From assembly GCA_905236495.1 (NCBI GenBank), contig CAJOPV010000166.1:1-12695 (forward strand): a stretch of DNA of 12,695 nt. The letters are read 5' to 3'. The notes beneath the pieces are model-generated. The model did not search any database and was not told the DNA's origin. It worked only from the letters and a program-made list of their open reading frames with translations. Source of the DNA: an uncultured Christensenellaceae bacterium. GTDB lineage: Bacteria > Bacillota > Clostridia > Christensenellales > Aristaeellaceae. The position numbers and the translations under genes were made by a program. Below, in pieces: positions 7,105-12,695 of this stretch. The stretch's first letter is position 1. Every line of letters starts with the position of its first letter.

Positions 7105-7530
7105 TTACTTCCCGCAGTCCGTGGGCGCGTCCCAGCCCTCGTCGTGAACGGCGAGGATTTTGGGCTGCCAGCGGGGCATTTTTTTCATGCGCCGGTCAAT
7201 GAAACGCAGCACGAACCAGGAGCAGCCCATCAGCACGATGCCGCACAGCCCCCACAGGGCCTCGCTTTTGAAAATCAAGCTGCCCAAGAAAACGCCCAGC
7301 AGCAGCAAAACAAGCGGGATCGCGTAGGCAAGCACCGACGCCTTGAGCACCTGCGCCTCAGGCATTTCCACATCCACCCAGCGGCCCACCGGGGCGGTGC
7401 CGGGGATCGTCACCCGGGTCTCCTCCCGGTGCCCAACGCAGGCGCCGCAATGGGCGCAGGCCTCGGGCCGCTGAAAGGATACCTGTATTTCGTTTTCTCC
7501 CTGAGAAATCACCTTGCCCGTTCGCCGCAT
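7105..7530 (-). CDS. RseC/MucC family membrane protein (SoxR-reducing-system type)
   Basis: A 141-residue protein of the RseC/MucC family (Pfam RseC_MucC). It has an N-terminal soluble part with a cysteine cluster C25-x2-C28-x2-C31 (CAHCGAC), a small beta region, then two transmembrane helices at about 66-86 and 90-108 and a basic C-terminal tail. Relatives take part in reduction of the SoxR iron-sulfur cluster in proteobacteria, and in Clostridia often lie near electron-transfer genes. Here the neighbour is spoIIIAH, 54 bp upstream on the same strand, so its role may be tied to sporulation or be a chance neighbour. The start is supported by AGGAGG (7540-7545 on this strand). It may share the spoIIIA transcript or use the promoter noted upstream. 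Confidence 0.85.
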   Translation of the reverse strand: MRRTGKVISQGENEIQVSFQRPEACAHCGACVGHREETRVTIPGTAPVGRWVDVEMPEAQVLKASVLAYAIPLVLLLLGVFLGSLIFKSEALWGLCGIVLMGCSWFVLRFIDRRMKKMPRWQPKILAVHDEGWDAPTDCGK

Positions 7531-7562
7531 GCGCCTGTTCCTCCTGTCGCTTTTGTACCTCC

Positions 7563-7588
7563 ATCATATCACACCCGTCAAGGGTCAA
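7563..7588 (-). promoter_or_regulatory. Possible extended -10 promoter for the RseC-family gene
   Basis: On the minus strand TATGAT (7568-7563) is preceded by TG with one base between (TGATATGAT), an extended -10 element. TTGACC (7588-7583) lies 14 bases further upstream, too close for an ordinary -35, so the extended -10 would carry the promoter. An alternative is TTGACG (7581-7576) with TACAAA (7557-7552), spacing 18. Confidence 0.4.
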
Positions 7589-8061
7589 AGAACGGCGATG
7601 CGTACGTGCTCCCGGGGCAGCCCCGAGGCGGCCTGGGCCAATTCCAGGATCAGGGCGGCCTGGGCCTCCGTCAGCGCTTGGCGCACCAGCACCGTGATTT
7701 CCCCCGCCCGGGCCACGCACAATCCGCCCCCCAAGGACGCCAGGGCAGCCTCCACCGCCAATTCGATCTCCGCGTTTTCATTCAGGGCAAGGAGCTGCTC
7801 CCGGGCCCGGGCCTGCTCCTCCCGGGAAGCGCCGCCTTCCTCCAGGATCGCCTGCAGGGCCGCCTGCTCCCGGGCCCGTTCCTGATTTCGCCGGGATCGG
7901 TAGGCGTCCAGGGGGGCCGGGGTGGGCGCGGCGGCGGGCCGGGCCGTCACCGCCGGGAACGCGGACAGGGGCACTGCCTGCTCCGTGGGCTTATTCAATG
8001 TAATGAACAGCGCCGCCCCCACCACCGCAAGCAGCAGCAGGTTTTTGATGCTCTCCTTCAC
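7585..8061 (-). CDS. spoIIIAH: Stage III sporulation protein AH (short form)
   Basis: A 158-residue protein with a short N-terminal membrane anchor (residues 6-20) and a Pro/Ala-rich stretch. A charged helix follows (DAYRSRRNQERAREQAAL), then a C-terminal domain of the SpoIIIAH/YscJ-FliF ring-building type (about 95-158). In sporulating cells SpoIIIAH sits in the mother-cell side of the septum and binds SpoIIQ from the forespore to form the intercellular channel. B. subtilis SpoIIIAH is about 218 aa, so this one is shorter, mainly in the linker. The GTG at 8061 is chosen because it overlaps the spoIIIAG stop as GTGA and follows a GGAGGA site; the frame stays open upstream to 8367, but that stretch is antisense-free shadow of spoIIIAG. 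Last gene of the spoIIIA order. Confidence 0.85.
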   Translation of the reverse strand: MKESIKNLLLLAVVGAALFITLNKPTEQAVPLSAFPAVTARPAAAPTPAPLDAYRSRRNQERAREQAALQAILEEGGASREEQARAREQLLALNENAEIELAVEAALASLGGGLCVARAGEITVLVRQALTEAQAALILELAQAASGLPREHVRIAVL

Positions 8062-8429
8062 GGGTCCTCCTCCATGGGGAATACCTCCACCTGCCGGGCG
8101 CTGAGGCCCAGCAGCGCTTCCGCCGCCCGGCACAGATCCAGCCGCACCCGCACATCCCCCGCCCCCCGGGCTACGATCACCGCCCCGATCACCTCCCGAT
8201 TGACGGAACCGAAGGCGGAGGCGGGCTGGGCATAGAAAATGGATACCCGGGTCTCTCCCGCCCCCGCGATGCGGGAGAGGGTGGCGCTCAGACGCTGCTC
8301 CTCCTCCGTCATGCCGGAGGACGTGCTCCCGCCCAGGGGCAGCAGCAGCGCCGCCGCCGCGCAGCACACCGCCAGGAGGATGAACCCGCCGCCCTTCACC
8401 GCCCGGAGCTTTTCCAGCCAGTTTTTCAC
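8058..8429 (-). CDS. spoIIIAG: Stage III sporulation protein AG (reduced)
   Basis: A 123-residue protein with a basic N-terminus, one transmembrane helix at about 15-33 and a compact outer domain. In that domain LSATLSRIAGAGETRVSIFY and VIGAVIVARGAG plus the final LGLSARQVEVFPM fit the ring-building fold of SpoIIIAG, which forms a large ring in the mother-cell membrane of the feeding channel. B. subtilis SpoIIIAG is about 229 aa and carries a long beta-rich insertion between these two strand blocks. Here only about 20 residues link them. The start is GTG (8429) after GGAG; an ATG is lacking nearby. It lies 25 bp after the spoIIIAF stop and overlaps spoIIIAH by 4 bp. Identity rests on fold-like pattern plus exact operon position. 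Confidence 0.8.
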   Translation of the reverse strand: MKNWLEKLRAVKGGGFILLAVCCAAAALLLPLGGSTSSGMTEEEQRLSATLSRIAGAGETRVSIFYAQPASAFGSVNREVIGAVIVARGAGDVRVRLDLCRAAEALLGLSARQVEVFPMEEDP

Positions 8430-8454
8430 CTTTCTCCGCCTCCGCCCGGCGCCG

Positions 8455-8610
8455 TCACAGCAAAGCCGCCAGCGCCTCCAGCATGCTGATCATCATGCAC
8501 AGCCCCACCCCCAGATCGGCCCAGCGCCCGGCGTCCCCCTCGGGCAGAATCATATCCAGGATCATCCGCGCCAGGCTCAGCCCGATGATCCTTTGGAGGA
8601 ATACGCTCAT
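8455..8610 (-). CDS. spoIIIAF: Stage III sporulation protein AF, truncated to its membrane segment
   Basis: Only 51 residues: MSVFLQRIIGLSLARMILDMILPEG and a second hydrophobic stretch (GLCMMISMLEALAALL). This matches the N-terminal two-helix membrane part of SpoIIIAF, including the LDMxLPE loop. The roughly 150-residue soluble domain that follows in B. subtilis SpoIIIAF (about 206 aa) is absent. The stop TGA is followed 25 bp later by the spoIIIAG start, so there is no room for a frameshifted remainder. The ATG overlaps the spoIIIAE stop as ATGA, and the frame looks intact, so it is more likely a functional mini-protein than a pseudogene. The frame is open upstream to 9057, but that part is a shadow of spoIIIAE. 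Confidence 0.75.
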   Translation of the reverse strand: MSVFLQRIIGLSLARMILDMILPEGDAGRWADLGVGLCMMISMLEALAALL

Positions 8611-9749
8611 CTCAGCATCACCGTCAGATTCCCCACCACCAGCATCTGGGCCACCAGCAAAAGAAACATAGCCCCCACCGACAGCTGGATCACGAACAAA
8701 AGCATCAGCACGTCGGAAAAATCCTGCATGCAGGCGACGGCGGCCCCTTGGGTCAGGGGTTCCAGCAGGGCGGCGCAGGCCCGATAGAGCATCACGGTGC
8801 AGAGGGTTTGGATCATGGGGGCGGCGGCGGCGGACAAAAGCAGCATCAGCCCCGTCAGCCCCATGGCGTTTTTGATCAGCAGCGACGCGCCCACCAGCGT
8901 ATCCATGGTATCGGCAAACATGCCCCCCACCACCGGCACGAACCGATCCACCGCATACTTGGCGGCCCGGATGGAAACGCCGTCCGCCGCCGCCGCGCCC
9001 AGGGATTGCAGGGCGTTCACCGAAATGAACACGGTAAAGCTGACCCCCAGCGTCCACGAGGCGGCGGTCCTGAGAAAGCCGGACAGCCGCCCTATCTGGA
9101 TGCGGGGGGATAAATGGGTCAGGATGGCGGTGAGCCCGGAGGACAGCGCCAGCGGCAGCGTCAACGACCGCACCAGCGCCGTCATGGTGCCGCAGGCCGC
9201 CACCACCGCCGGCTGGAAAAAGGCGGAGGAGGCGGTGCCCCCTACCGCCGCCAGCAGCGTCAGAAGCAGGGGAAACAAGCCCTGCATCAGATCCGCCATC
9301 CCGGTGACGGCGTCCTGGGCCAAGCGCATATGATCCCCCAGATCCTGGGCCATGAAGCCCGCCAGCAGCAAAAAACAGCTCCCCGTCAGCGCCTCCCCCA
9401 GGGCCGCCCGGGCAAAGGCGGATCGGAAGCGGGCCAGCACCCCGCAGAGCACCGCCGGCAGCAGCAGCCTGCTCATCCGCCAGGCGCTGGCGGTGAGGGC
9501 GCCAAGCAGCCGCCTTGCCAAAGTGCGCATCAGCGTTTCCCCGTCCAGGGCCCTTTCTCCCCGGGCCAGATGCGTAATCAGGCTGCGAAAATCCTCCCCC
9601 TCCGGGAAGGCCCGGTCATAGGCCGCCTGCCAGGCGTCCAGGGGCAGGGTATCCAGGGCGGCGGACAGGGAATCATCCAGCCCCTCCCCCCGGGCGGCGG
9701 GCATGAACAGCAAAAGCAGCAGCGCCGCCCCCCAAAATGCCCGCTTCAC
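8607..9749 (-). CDS. spoIIIAE: Stage III sporulation protein AE
   Basis: A 380-residue polytopic membrane protein, close to the usual length of about 400. It opens with a signal-like segment (VKRAFWGAALLLLLFMPAARG) and an outer region of about 90 residues, followed by about seven hydrophobic helices. Family-typical stretches include the region around SVNALQSLGAAAADGVSIRAAKYA and the VDRFVPVVGGMFADTMDTL block. SpoIIIAE is the large membrane subunit of the SpoIIIA complex, proposed to be its export or channel core. The GTG at 9749 is chosen because it overlaps the spoIIIAD stop (GTGA). There is no clear Shine-Dalgarno, so translation probably depends on coupling. Confidence 0.95.
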   Translation of the reverse strand: MKRAFWGAALLLLLFMPAARGEGLDDSLSAALDTLPLDAWQAAYDRAFPEGEDFRSLITHLARGERALDGETLMRTLARRLLGALTASAWRMSRLLLPAVLCGVLARFRSAFARAALGEALTGSCFLLLAGFMAQDLGDHMRLAQDAVTGMADLMQGLFPLLLTLLAAVGGTASSAFFQPAVVAACGTMTALVRSLTLPLALSSGLTAILTHLSPRIQIGRLSGFLRTAASWTLGVSFTVFISVNALQSLGAAAADGVSIRAAKYAVDRFVPVVGGMFADTMDTLVGASLLIKNAMGLTGLMLLLSAAAAPMIQTLCTVMLYRACAALLEPLTQGAAVACMQDFSDVLMLLFVIQLSVGAMFLLLVAQMLVVGNLTVMLR

Positions 9750-10135
9750 GGGGCCAGGGATAAGGCCAGATCGCCGATCTTCAATACCAGCGGCAGCGTT
9801 TGGCCCATCAGCAGCACCTTGCCGCACAGCGCCGCCTTGGCTGCCAGGCCCTCCTCCCCCGCGTCCCGGCAGAACTGCACCGCAAACTCGGTCAGGTACG
9901 CCATGGCGATCAGCTTCATCAGCAGCCCCGCCGTTTCACCGCCCACCCCGGCCTTTTCGCTCAGGGCCCGCAGGGCTCCCACCCCGTCAGGCAGCCGCCC
10001 CGCCGCGAACAGGATCAGCATCAGCCCCGCCGCCAGCGCCGCCGCCGCCCCGGCTGACCGATGGGCGGGGCGCAGGATCAGGGCGATCATGCCGGAAAGC
10101 AGGGCAAAGCCCGCCATCTTCAGCGCCTCCGTCAT
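9746..10135 (-). CDS. spoIIIAD: Stage III sporulation protein AD
   Basis: A 129-residue integral membrane protein, the usual family length. Hydrophobic segments lie at about 7-23, 28-46, 68-85 and 103-127. The central KLIAMAYLTEFAVQFCRDAGEEGLAAKAALCGKV is the characteristic SpoIIIAD block. With SpoIIIAC it forms the small membrane subunits of the SpoIIIA complex in the mother cell. It overlaps spoIIIAC by ATGA at its start and spoIIIAE by GTGA at its end. No Shine-Dalgarno is evident, which fits coupling to spoIIIAC. Confidence 0.95.
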   Translation of the reverse strand: MTEALKMAGFALLSGMIALILRPAHRSAGAAAALAAGLMLILFAAGRLPDGVGALRALSEKAGVGGETAGLLMKLIAMAYLTEFAVQFCRDAGEEGLAAKAALCGKVLLMGQTLPLVLKIGDLALSLAP

Positions 10136-10329
10136 GGCAGCTGAAACACATACTGCACCTGGGAAAACAATTCCCCCGCCAGGGAAATCACCGTGAGCAG
10201 CACCACCAGCATCCCCGCCACCCCCGCCAGGGTGGCGATATCCTCCCGTCCGGCCCGGGTCAGAGCCTGGCAGATCACCGAAACCATCAGCCCCACCCCC
10301 GCAATCTTAAGCAGCACGTCGGTCCGCAT
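10132..10329 (-). CDS. spoIIIAC: Stage III sporulation protein AC
   Basis: A 65-residue membrane protein, the normal length for SpoIIIAC, with two hydrophobic helices (about 5-22 and 31-50) around the short loop TRAGREDIATLAG. The final FSQVQYVFQLP is typical of the family. It is a small subunit of the SpoIIIA membrane complex. Its ATG at 10329 has its own strong AGGAGAGGG site in the 10 bp gap after spoIIIAB, so ribosomes can enter the operon afresh here. Confidence 0.95.
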   Translation of the reverse strand: MRTDVLLKIAGVGLMVSVICQALTRAGREDIATLAGVAGMLVVLLTVISLAGELFSQVQYVFQLP

Positions 10330-10339
10330 TCTCCCTCTC

Positions 10340-10828
10340 CTAACACAGCATGATGAACGCCGCCGCCCCCGCCAGATACCCCAGGCGCAGGTACAGGCGG
10401 CTGTTTTTTTCTTTGCCCTCCCGGGCTGCCGTCCGCAATCGGGCCGCCTCCTCCCAGGATCGGGATACGGCGGAAAGCTGGCTTTCCCCGTCGGGGGAAA
10501 ACAGGGCGGGCAGGCAGGAAAGCAGCGCCTCCATTTCCTTTTCCTCCAGCAGGGGGTCCCTGGGCAGGCCCTCCGTCAGGCGCTCCGGCGGCGCGGCGGG
10601 GCATTGCTCCAGCCGATCCGCAAGCATCAGCAGGGCGGGCAGTTTTTCCCCCGCCCGGCGCAGCATCCCGGGCAATTCCCCGCCGCCCCGGCGCAGCATC
10701 CCTTCCAGGCAGGAAAGCCCCGTCTCCCAGGCCGCCAATCGCTCCTCCCGGGCGGACAGATACCGGGCGGAGCCGTGCCCCGCCCCGGCGCAGACCACCC
10801 CCGCCGCCAGCGCCAGCCATATGCTCAT
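10340..10828 (-). CDS. spoIIIAB: Stage III sporulation protein AB
   Basis: A 162-residue protein (usual about 170) with a membrane segment at each end: residues 1-18 and about 146-162 (LGYLAGAAAFIMLC). Between them is a helical region with the pattern GLSCLEGMLRRGGGELPGMLRR and, near the end, the basic KNSRLYLRLGYLAG. SpoIIIAB resembles GspF/PilC-type platform proteins of secretion systems and is thought to work with the ATPase SpoIIIAA. It overlaps the spoIIIAA stop as ATGA and has its own AAGGAA site upstream. Confidence 0.93.
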   Translation of the reverse strand: MSIWLALAAGVVCAGAGHGSARYLSAREERLAAWETGLSCLEGMLRRGGGELPGMLRRAGEKLPALLMLADRLEQCPAAPPERLTEGLPRDPLLEEKEMEALLSCLPALFSPDGESQLSAVSRSWEEAARLRTAAREGKEKNSRLYLRLGYLAGAAAFIMLC

Positions 10829-11661
10829 GTTTCCTTCTCCCGTTCCCCCAGGGCTTCCACCCGGGGCGGCTGCCCCACTTCGGAAAGGATCACCGCCCGC
10901 TGAAAGGCCCCCTCCGCAAGCAGCCTCTTAAGCCCGGGGCGGCGGCGGATATCGGTGAGGGACGCGCCGTGGGCCGTCGTCAGCACCGTGACGCCGCAGC
11001 GCACCGCCTGGCGCACGGCTTCCATATCCCGGGGCGTTCCCATCTCATCCGCCGCCACCACCCGGGGGGCCATGGCCCGGATCAGCAAAAGGAAGGCTTG
11101 GCTTCGCTCCATGCCCGTCACCACATCCGTCATAGGGCCCACGTCCAGTTGAGGCGCCCCGTCCCGGCAGGCGGCAATCTCCCCCCGTTCGTCCGCCACC
11201 CCCACCGGCAGCCCGTCCAGGGAATACAGGCGGATCAGATCCCGCAGCAGGGTGGTTTTTCCCGTCCCCGGAGGGCCCAGGAGCAGGGTGTTTTGCCCTT
11301 TGATCCGAGGATAGACAGTTTCCCCTGCTCCCTTGATCTCCCGGGCCAGGCGCAGGCACAGGCTGGTGATCTCCTTCATCACGCCGCCGCTCATCACCCC
11401 GCATACCCCCAGCCTCTGGCCTCCGGGCAGGGGGATAAAGCCCCGGCTCATTTCCTCCTGCCGGGCCGCCAGCCCGTGGCGGCATAAAGCCTGGGCCGCC
11501 CACGTCACCTCCTGGGCGGTGAGGCGCACCCTTCCCTGCTCCAGCCGATCGCCGCAGCACACCGTCACGGGCTGCCCCGCCCGGAGCCGGATCTCCCTTG
11601 CCTCCGCCCAGGCCCGGGGCGGTATGCCCGCCCCGCCCGGGATCATCAACTGCCAGTCCAT
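10825..11661 (-). CDS. spoIIIAA: Stage III sporulation protein AA, ATPase
   Basis: A 278-residue P-loop ATPase of the GspE/PilB-like secretion ATPase type, which powers the SpoIIIA channel. Visible motifs are EIRLRAGQPV near the N-terminus, Walker A GPPGTGKTT, GVADERGEIAA, the Asp/Glu-containing Walker B VVAADEMG, and TTAHG. B. subtilis SpoIIIAA is about 307 aa; the shorter N-terminus depends on the start chosen. The ATG at 11661 is used because the open frame above it has only a TTG (11742) with no ribosome site. No Shine-Dalgarno is visible at 11661 either; the next in-frame ATG is 11646. The sigma-E-like promoter immediately upstream makes a leaderless message possible. It is the first gene of the spoIIIA operon. 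Confidence 0.95.
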   Translation of the reverse strand: MDWQLMIPGGAGIPPRAWAEAREIRLRAGQPVTVCCGDRLEQGRVRLTAQEVTWAAQALCRHGLAARQEEMSRGFIPLPGGQRLGVCGVMSGGVMKEITSLCLRLAREIKGAGETVYPRIKGQNTLLLGPPGTGKTTLLRDLIRLYSLDGLPVGVADERGEIAACRDGAPQLDVGPMTDVVTGMERSQAFLLLIRAMAPRVVAADEMGTPRDMEAVRQAVRCGVTVLTTAHGASLTDIRRRPGLKRLLAEGAFQRAVILSEVGQPPRVEALGEREKET

Positions 11662-11666
11662 GCCAC

Positions 11667-11695
11667 AAGGTATGTTTTTTTCTCCCGGTTTATGC
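11667..11695 (-). promoter_or_regulatory. Sigma-E-type promoter of the spoIIIA operon
   Basis: On the minus strand GCATAAA (11695-11689) and CATACCTT (11674-11667) are 14 bases apart. The sigma-E consensus is roughly KMATATT, 14-15 bases, CATACAHT, so the -10 differs at one position and the -35 at two. spoIIIA is transcribed by sigma-E in the mother cell of B. subtilis, which supports the call. Transcription would begin at about 11661. Confidence 0.75.
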
Positions 11696-11775
11696 CCGAA
11701 AAACAGGCCCTTTTCCGAGCCCTGAAAATCGCAGCCATCCAAAACGATCCTGCCGGATCATTTCCGTGCTCAAAT

Positions 11776-11798
11776 GGAAAAACTTTCTTGCTTTTTCC
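11776..11798. repeat. 7 bp inverted repeat upstream of the HTH promoter
   Basis: GGAAAAA (11776-11782) pairs with TTTTTCC (11792-11798) around 9 bases, 10 bp before the -35 element. It may be a regulator site; A/T richness makes chance formation fairly likely. Confidence 0.3.
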
Positions 11799-11807
11799 GC
11801 CGGGCTG

Positions 11808-11836
11808 TTGACACATCGAGGAAAAACCACTATACT
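11808..11836 (+). promoter_or_regulatory. Strong sigma-A promoter of the HTH gene pair
   Basis: TTGACA (11808-11813) and TATACT (11831-11836) have the ideal 17-base spacer. Transcription should start near 11843. It points away from spoIIIA. Confidence 0.92.
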
Positions 11837-11851
11837 AAAACCGCAATCAAG

Positions 11852-11865
11852 AGAACAAATGTTCT
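11852..11865. promoter_or_regulatory. LexA/DinR-like SOS box
   Basis: AGAACAAATGTTCT contains GAAC-N4-GTTC and fits the Gram-positive LexA consensus CGAACRNRYGTTYC at all inner positions, differing at the two outer bases. It lies about 10-20 bases after the expected transcription start and just before the ribosome site, where a bound repressor would block transcription. It could instead be an operator for the HTH protein itself. Confidence 0.6.
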
Positions 11866-11885
11866 TGTTTTAGGAGGAATGACCC

Positions 11886-12116
11886 ATGCGCGGCGAATGT
11901 ATCTATTTACAGGTGATGGTGCAGATGTATCTGAAGGGCTGGGACAGCCACACCCTGGCGGAAAAAGCCCAGGTGTGCTACCCCACCCTGCGGCGGAAGC
12001 TGCGGGGTGCGGCGCCCTTGCACCTGGAGGAGGCCCGGCGCATCCAGCAGGCGCTGAACTGCGGCCTGACCCTGGACGCCCTCTTTGCCCTGCGGGAGGA
12101 GCGCCATGAAGCCTGA
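11886..12116 (+). CDS. Small Cro/CI-like helix-turn-helix protein
   Basis: A 76-residue basic protein. Residues about 20-62 (HTLAEKAQVCYPTLRRKLRG, then HLEEARRIQQALN) follow the pattern of small XRE-type DNA-binding proteins, and the end LTLDALFAL matches the usual closing motif of phage-encoded versions. It is probably a transcription regulator. AGGAGG (11872-11877), 8 bases before the ATG, supports the start. The next gene begins inside its last codons (11 bp overlap). The strong promoter with a LexA-like box in front suggests tight repression. Targets are unknown. Confidence 0.7.
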   Translation: MRGECIYLQVMVQMYLKGWDSHTLAEKAQVCYPTLRRKLRGAAPLHLEEARRIQQALNCGLTLDALFALREERHEA

Positions 12117-12561
12117 GGAAGCCCTGGATGCCCTGGCGGGGCCGGAGGGGATCGCCCGGGCCCGGGAGCTGCTCTCCTCCGCCCTGCGGCTGGACGCCAT
12201 GATCGCCCTGAAGCTGGCCCGGCTGGACGCGCTCAAGGCCCGGGCCGAAAAAGCCCGCATCGTGCCGGGCCTTTCGGAGGAAACGGAGCAAGGCCTGCTG
12301 GAGCAGGAGATTCTGGAGGAGTACCGCGCCCTCATGGCCCGGCAGCGGCGCATCCAGGCGCTTCTCTCCCGGATGCCGGATGAACGGCAGCGGACGGTGC
12401 TGGAATTGCGCTACCTCCAGGGCCTGCCCTTTTTCCGCATCGCCATGCAGCTGCATTACGACGAAAGGCAGATTTATCGCTATCACCGGGCGGGCCTCCG
12501 ATATCTGGCGGTCCTCACCGCCCTGGAAAGCCCCCCGGAAGGCCCCGAAAAAACAGATTGA
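12106..12561 (+). CDS. Phage-type sigma-region-4-like DNA-binding protein (DUF1492/ArpU-like)
   Basis: A 151-residue protein. Residues about 1-90 are long charged helices that may form a coiled coil. The C-terminal part (about 90-135) has PDERQRTVLELRYLQGLPFF followed by a helix-turn-helix (LHYDERQIYRYHRAGLRYL), the sigma-70 region-4 pattern found in DUF1492 and ArpU-like late-gene regulators of Firmicutes prophages. It lacks region 2, so it is not a full sigma factor. The ATG at 12106 is chosen for the GGGAGGA site 5 bases upstream; the in-frame ATG at 12085 has none. It is probably co-transcribed with the HTH gene. No other phage gene is visible. Confidence 0.75.
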   Translation: MKPEEALDALAGPEGIARARELLSSALRLDAMIALKLARLDALKARAEKARIVPGLSEETEQGLLEQEILEEYRALMARQRRIQALLSRMPDERQRTVLELRYLQGLPFFRIAMQLHYDERQIYRYHRAGLRYLAVLTALESPPEGPEKTD

Positions 12562-12586
12562 CTTTCCCGCGGCGATTTGCTATAAT
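12558..12586 (+). promoter_or_regulatory. Strong sigma-A promoter of tRNA-Thr
   Basis: TTGACT (12558-12563) and a perfect TATAAT (12581-12586) are 17 bases apart. The -35 overlaps the stop codon of the preceding gene. Transcription would begin about 20 bases before the tRNA. Confidence 0.92.
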
Positions 12587-12614
12587 ACTTTTTGCTGGCA
12601 AGAAAAGCCGGCGT

Positions 12615-12690
12615 GCCGATATAGCTCAGTTGGTAGAGCGGCTGATTCGTAATCATCAGGTCAAGGGTTCGAGTCCCTTTATCGGCTCCA
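12615..12690 (+). tRNA. tRNA-Thr, anticodon CGU (reads ACG)
   Basis: A complete 76-base cloverleaf: acceptor GCCGATA pairs with TATCGGC, D-arm GCTC/GAGC, anticodon loop TTCGTAA with anticodon CGT, T-arm AAGGG/CCCTT with loop TTCGAGT, discriminator T and encoded CCA. All stems pair except position 28-42 in the anticodon stem (C opposite U). No terminator is visible in the 5 bases left. Confidence 0.97.
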
Positions 12691-12695
12691 TTCCG

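Noticed and set aside
8061..8367. N-terminal extension of spoIIIAH
   Set aside because: The frame is open but overlaps spoIIIAG almost fully. The GTG at 8061 with SD and GTGA overlap is the better start.
8611..9057. N-terminal extension of spoIIIAF
   Set aside because: It lies within spoIIIAE in another frame, and family similarity begins at the ATG at 8610.
7144..10196. Long plus-strand frames over the spoIIIA region (7144-8235, 9114-10196 and others)
   Set aside because: They are antisense to recognisable spoIIIA genes, and their products are Gln/Arg/Pro-rich without motifs.
11746..11759. GATCC-TGCC-GGATC inverted repeat as a terminator
   Set aside because: The stem is only 5 bp with no adequate T-tract and lies upstream of both divergent genes.
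12664..12690. tRNA 3' end as a phage attachment site
   Set aside because: No second copy of this sequence and no integrase occurs in the window.

Overview
The window is a GC-rich segment of a spore-forming Firmicutes genome, most likely a gut-type member of the Clostridia. Three things point there: a Gram-positive PolC replicase, a complete but slimmed-down spoIIIA sporulation operon, and a tRNA-Thr with discriminator U and an encoded CCA. No transposase, integrase or CRISPR array is visible, and codon and base use look uniform throughout.

Left third, plus strand. The C-terminal half of polC (2-2053) is followed without a visible terminator by a leucine-rich-repeat protein with a C-terminal membrane hairpin (2081-2908) and a TIR-transmembrane-discoidin-like protein (2936-3952). 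A strong intrinsic terminator (3966-3999) closes the unit. The LRR/TIR pair looks like a membrane sensor or NAD-cleaving signalling module, of unknown trigger.

Middle, plus strand. An ECF-type sigma factor (4087-4560) overlaps by ATGA a 791-residue single-pass membrane protein (4557-6932). The latter has a short cytosolic tail, as anti-sigma factors do, and a large outer part with four PepSY-like units joined by repeated helical linkers. The pair looks like a sigma/anti-sigma surface-sensing system. Between it and the next, convergent gene lies a 172 bp gap that holds five consecutive perfect hairpins (6948-7094).

Right half, minus strand. The operon spoIIIAA-AB-AC-AD-AE-AF-AG-AH (11661 down to 7585) encodes the mother-cell side of the SpoIIIA-SpoIIQ feeding channel. 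Most junctions are 4 bp stop/start overlaps. A good sigma-E promoter lies directly before spoIIIAA. Three ring-forming subunits are strikingly reduced: AF is only 51 aa, AG 123 aa and AH 158 aa. An RseC-family membrane redox protein (7105-7530) follows, probably with its own promoter.

Right edge, plus strand. Divergent from spoIIIA, a strong sigma-A promoter followed by a LexA-like box drives a small HTH protein (11886-12116) and an overlapping phage-type sigma-region-4-like protein (12106-12561). A second strong sigma-A promoter overlaps the end of that gene and drives tRNA-Thr(CGU) (12615-12690).
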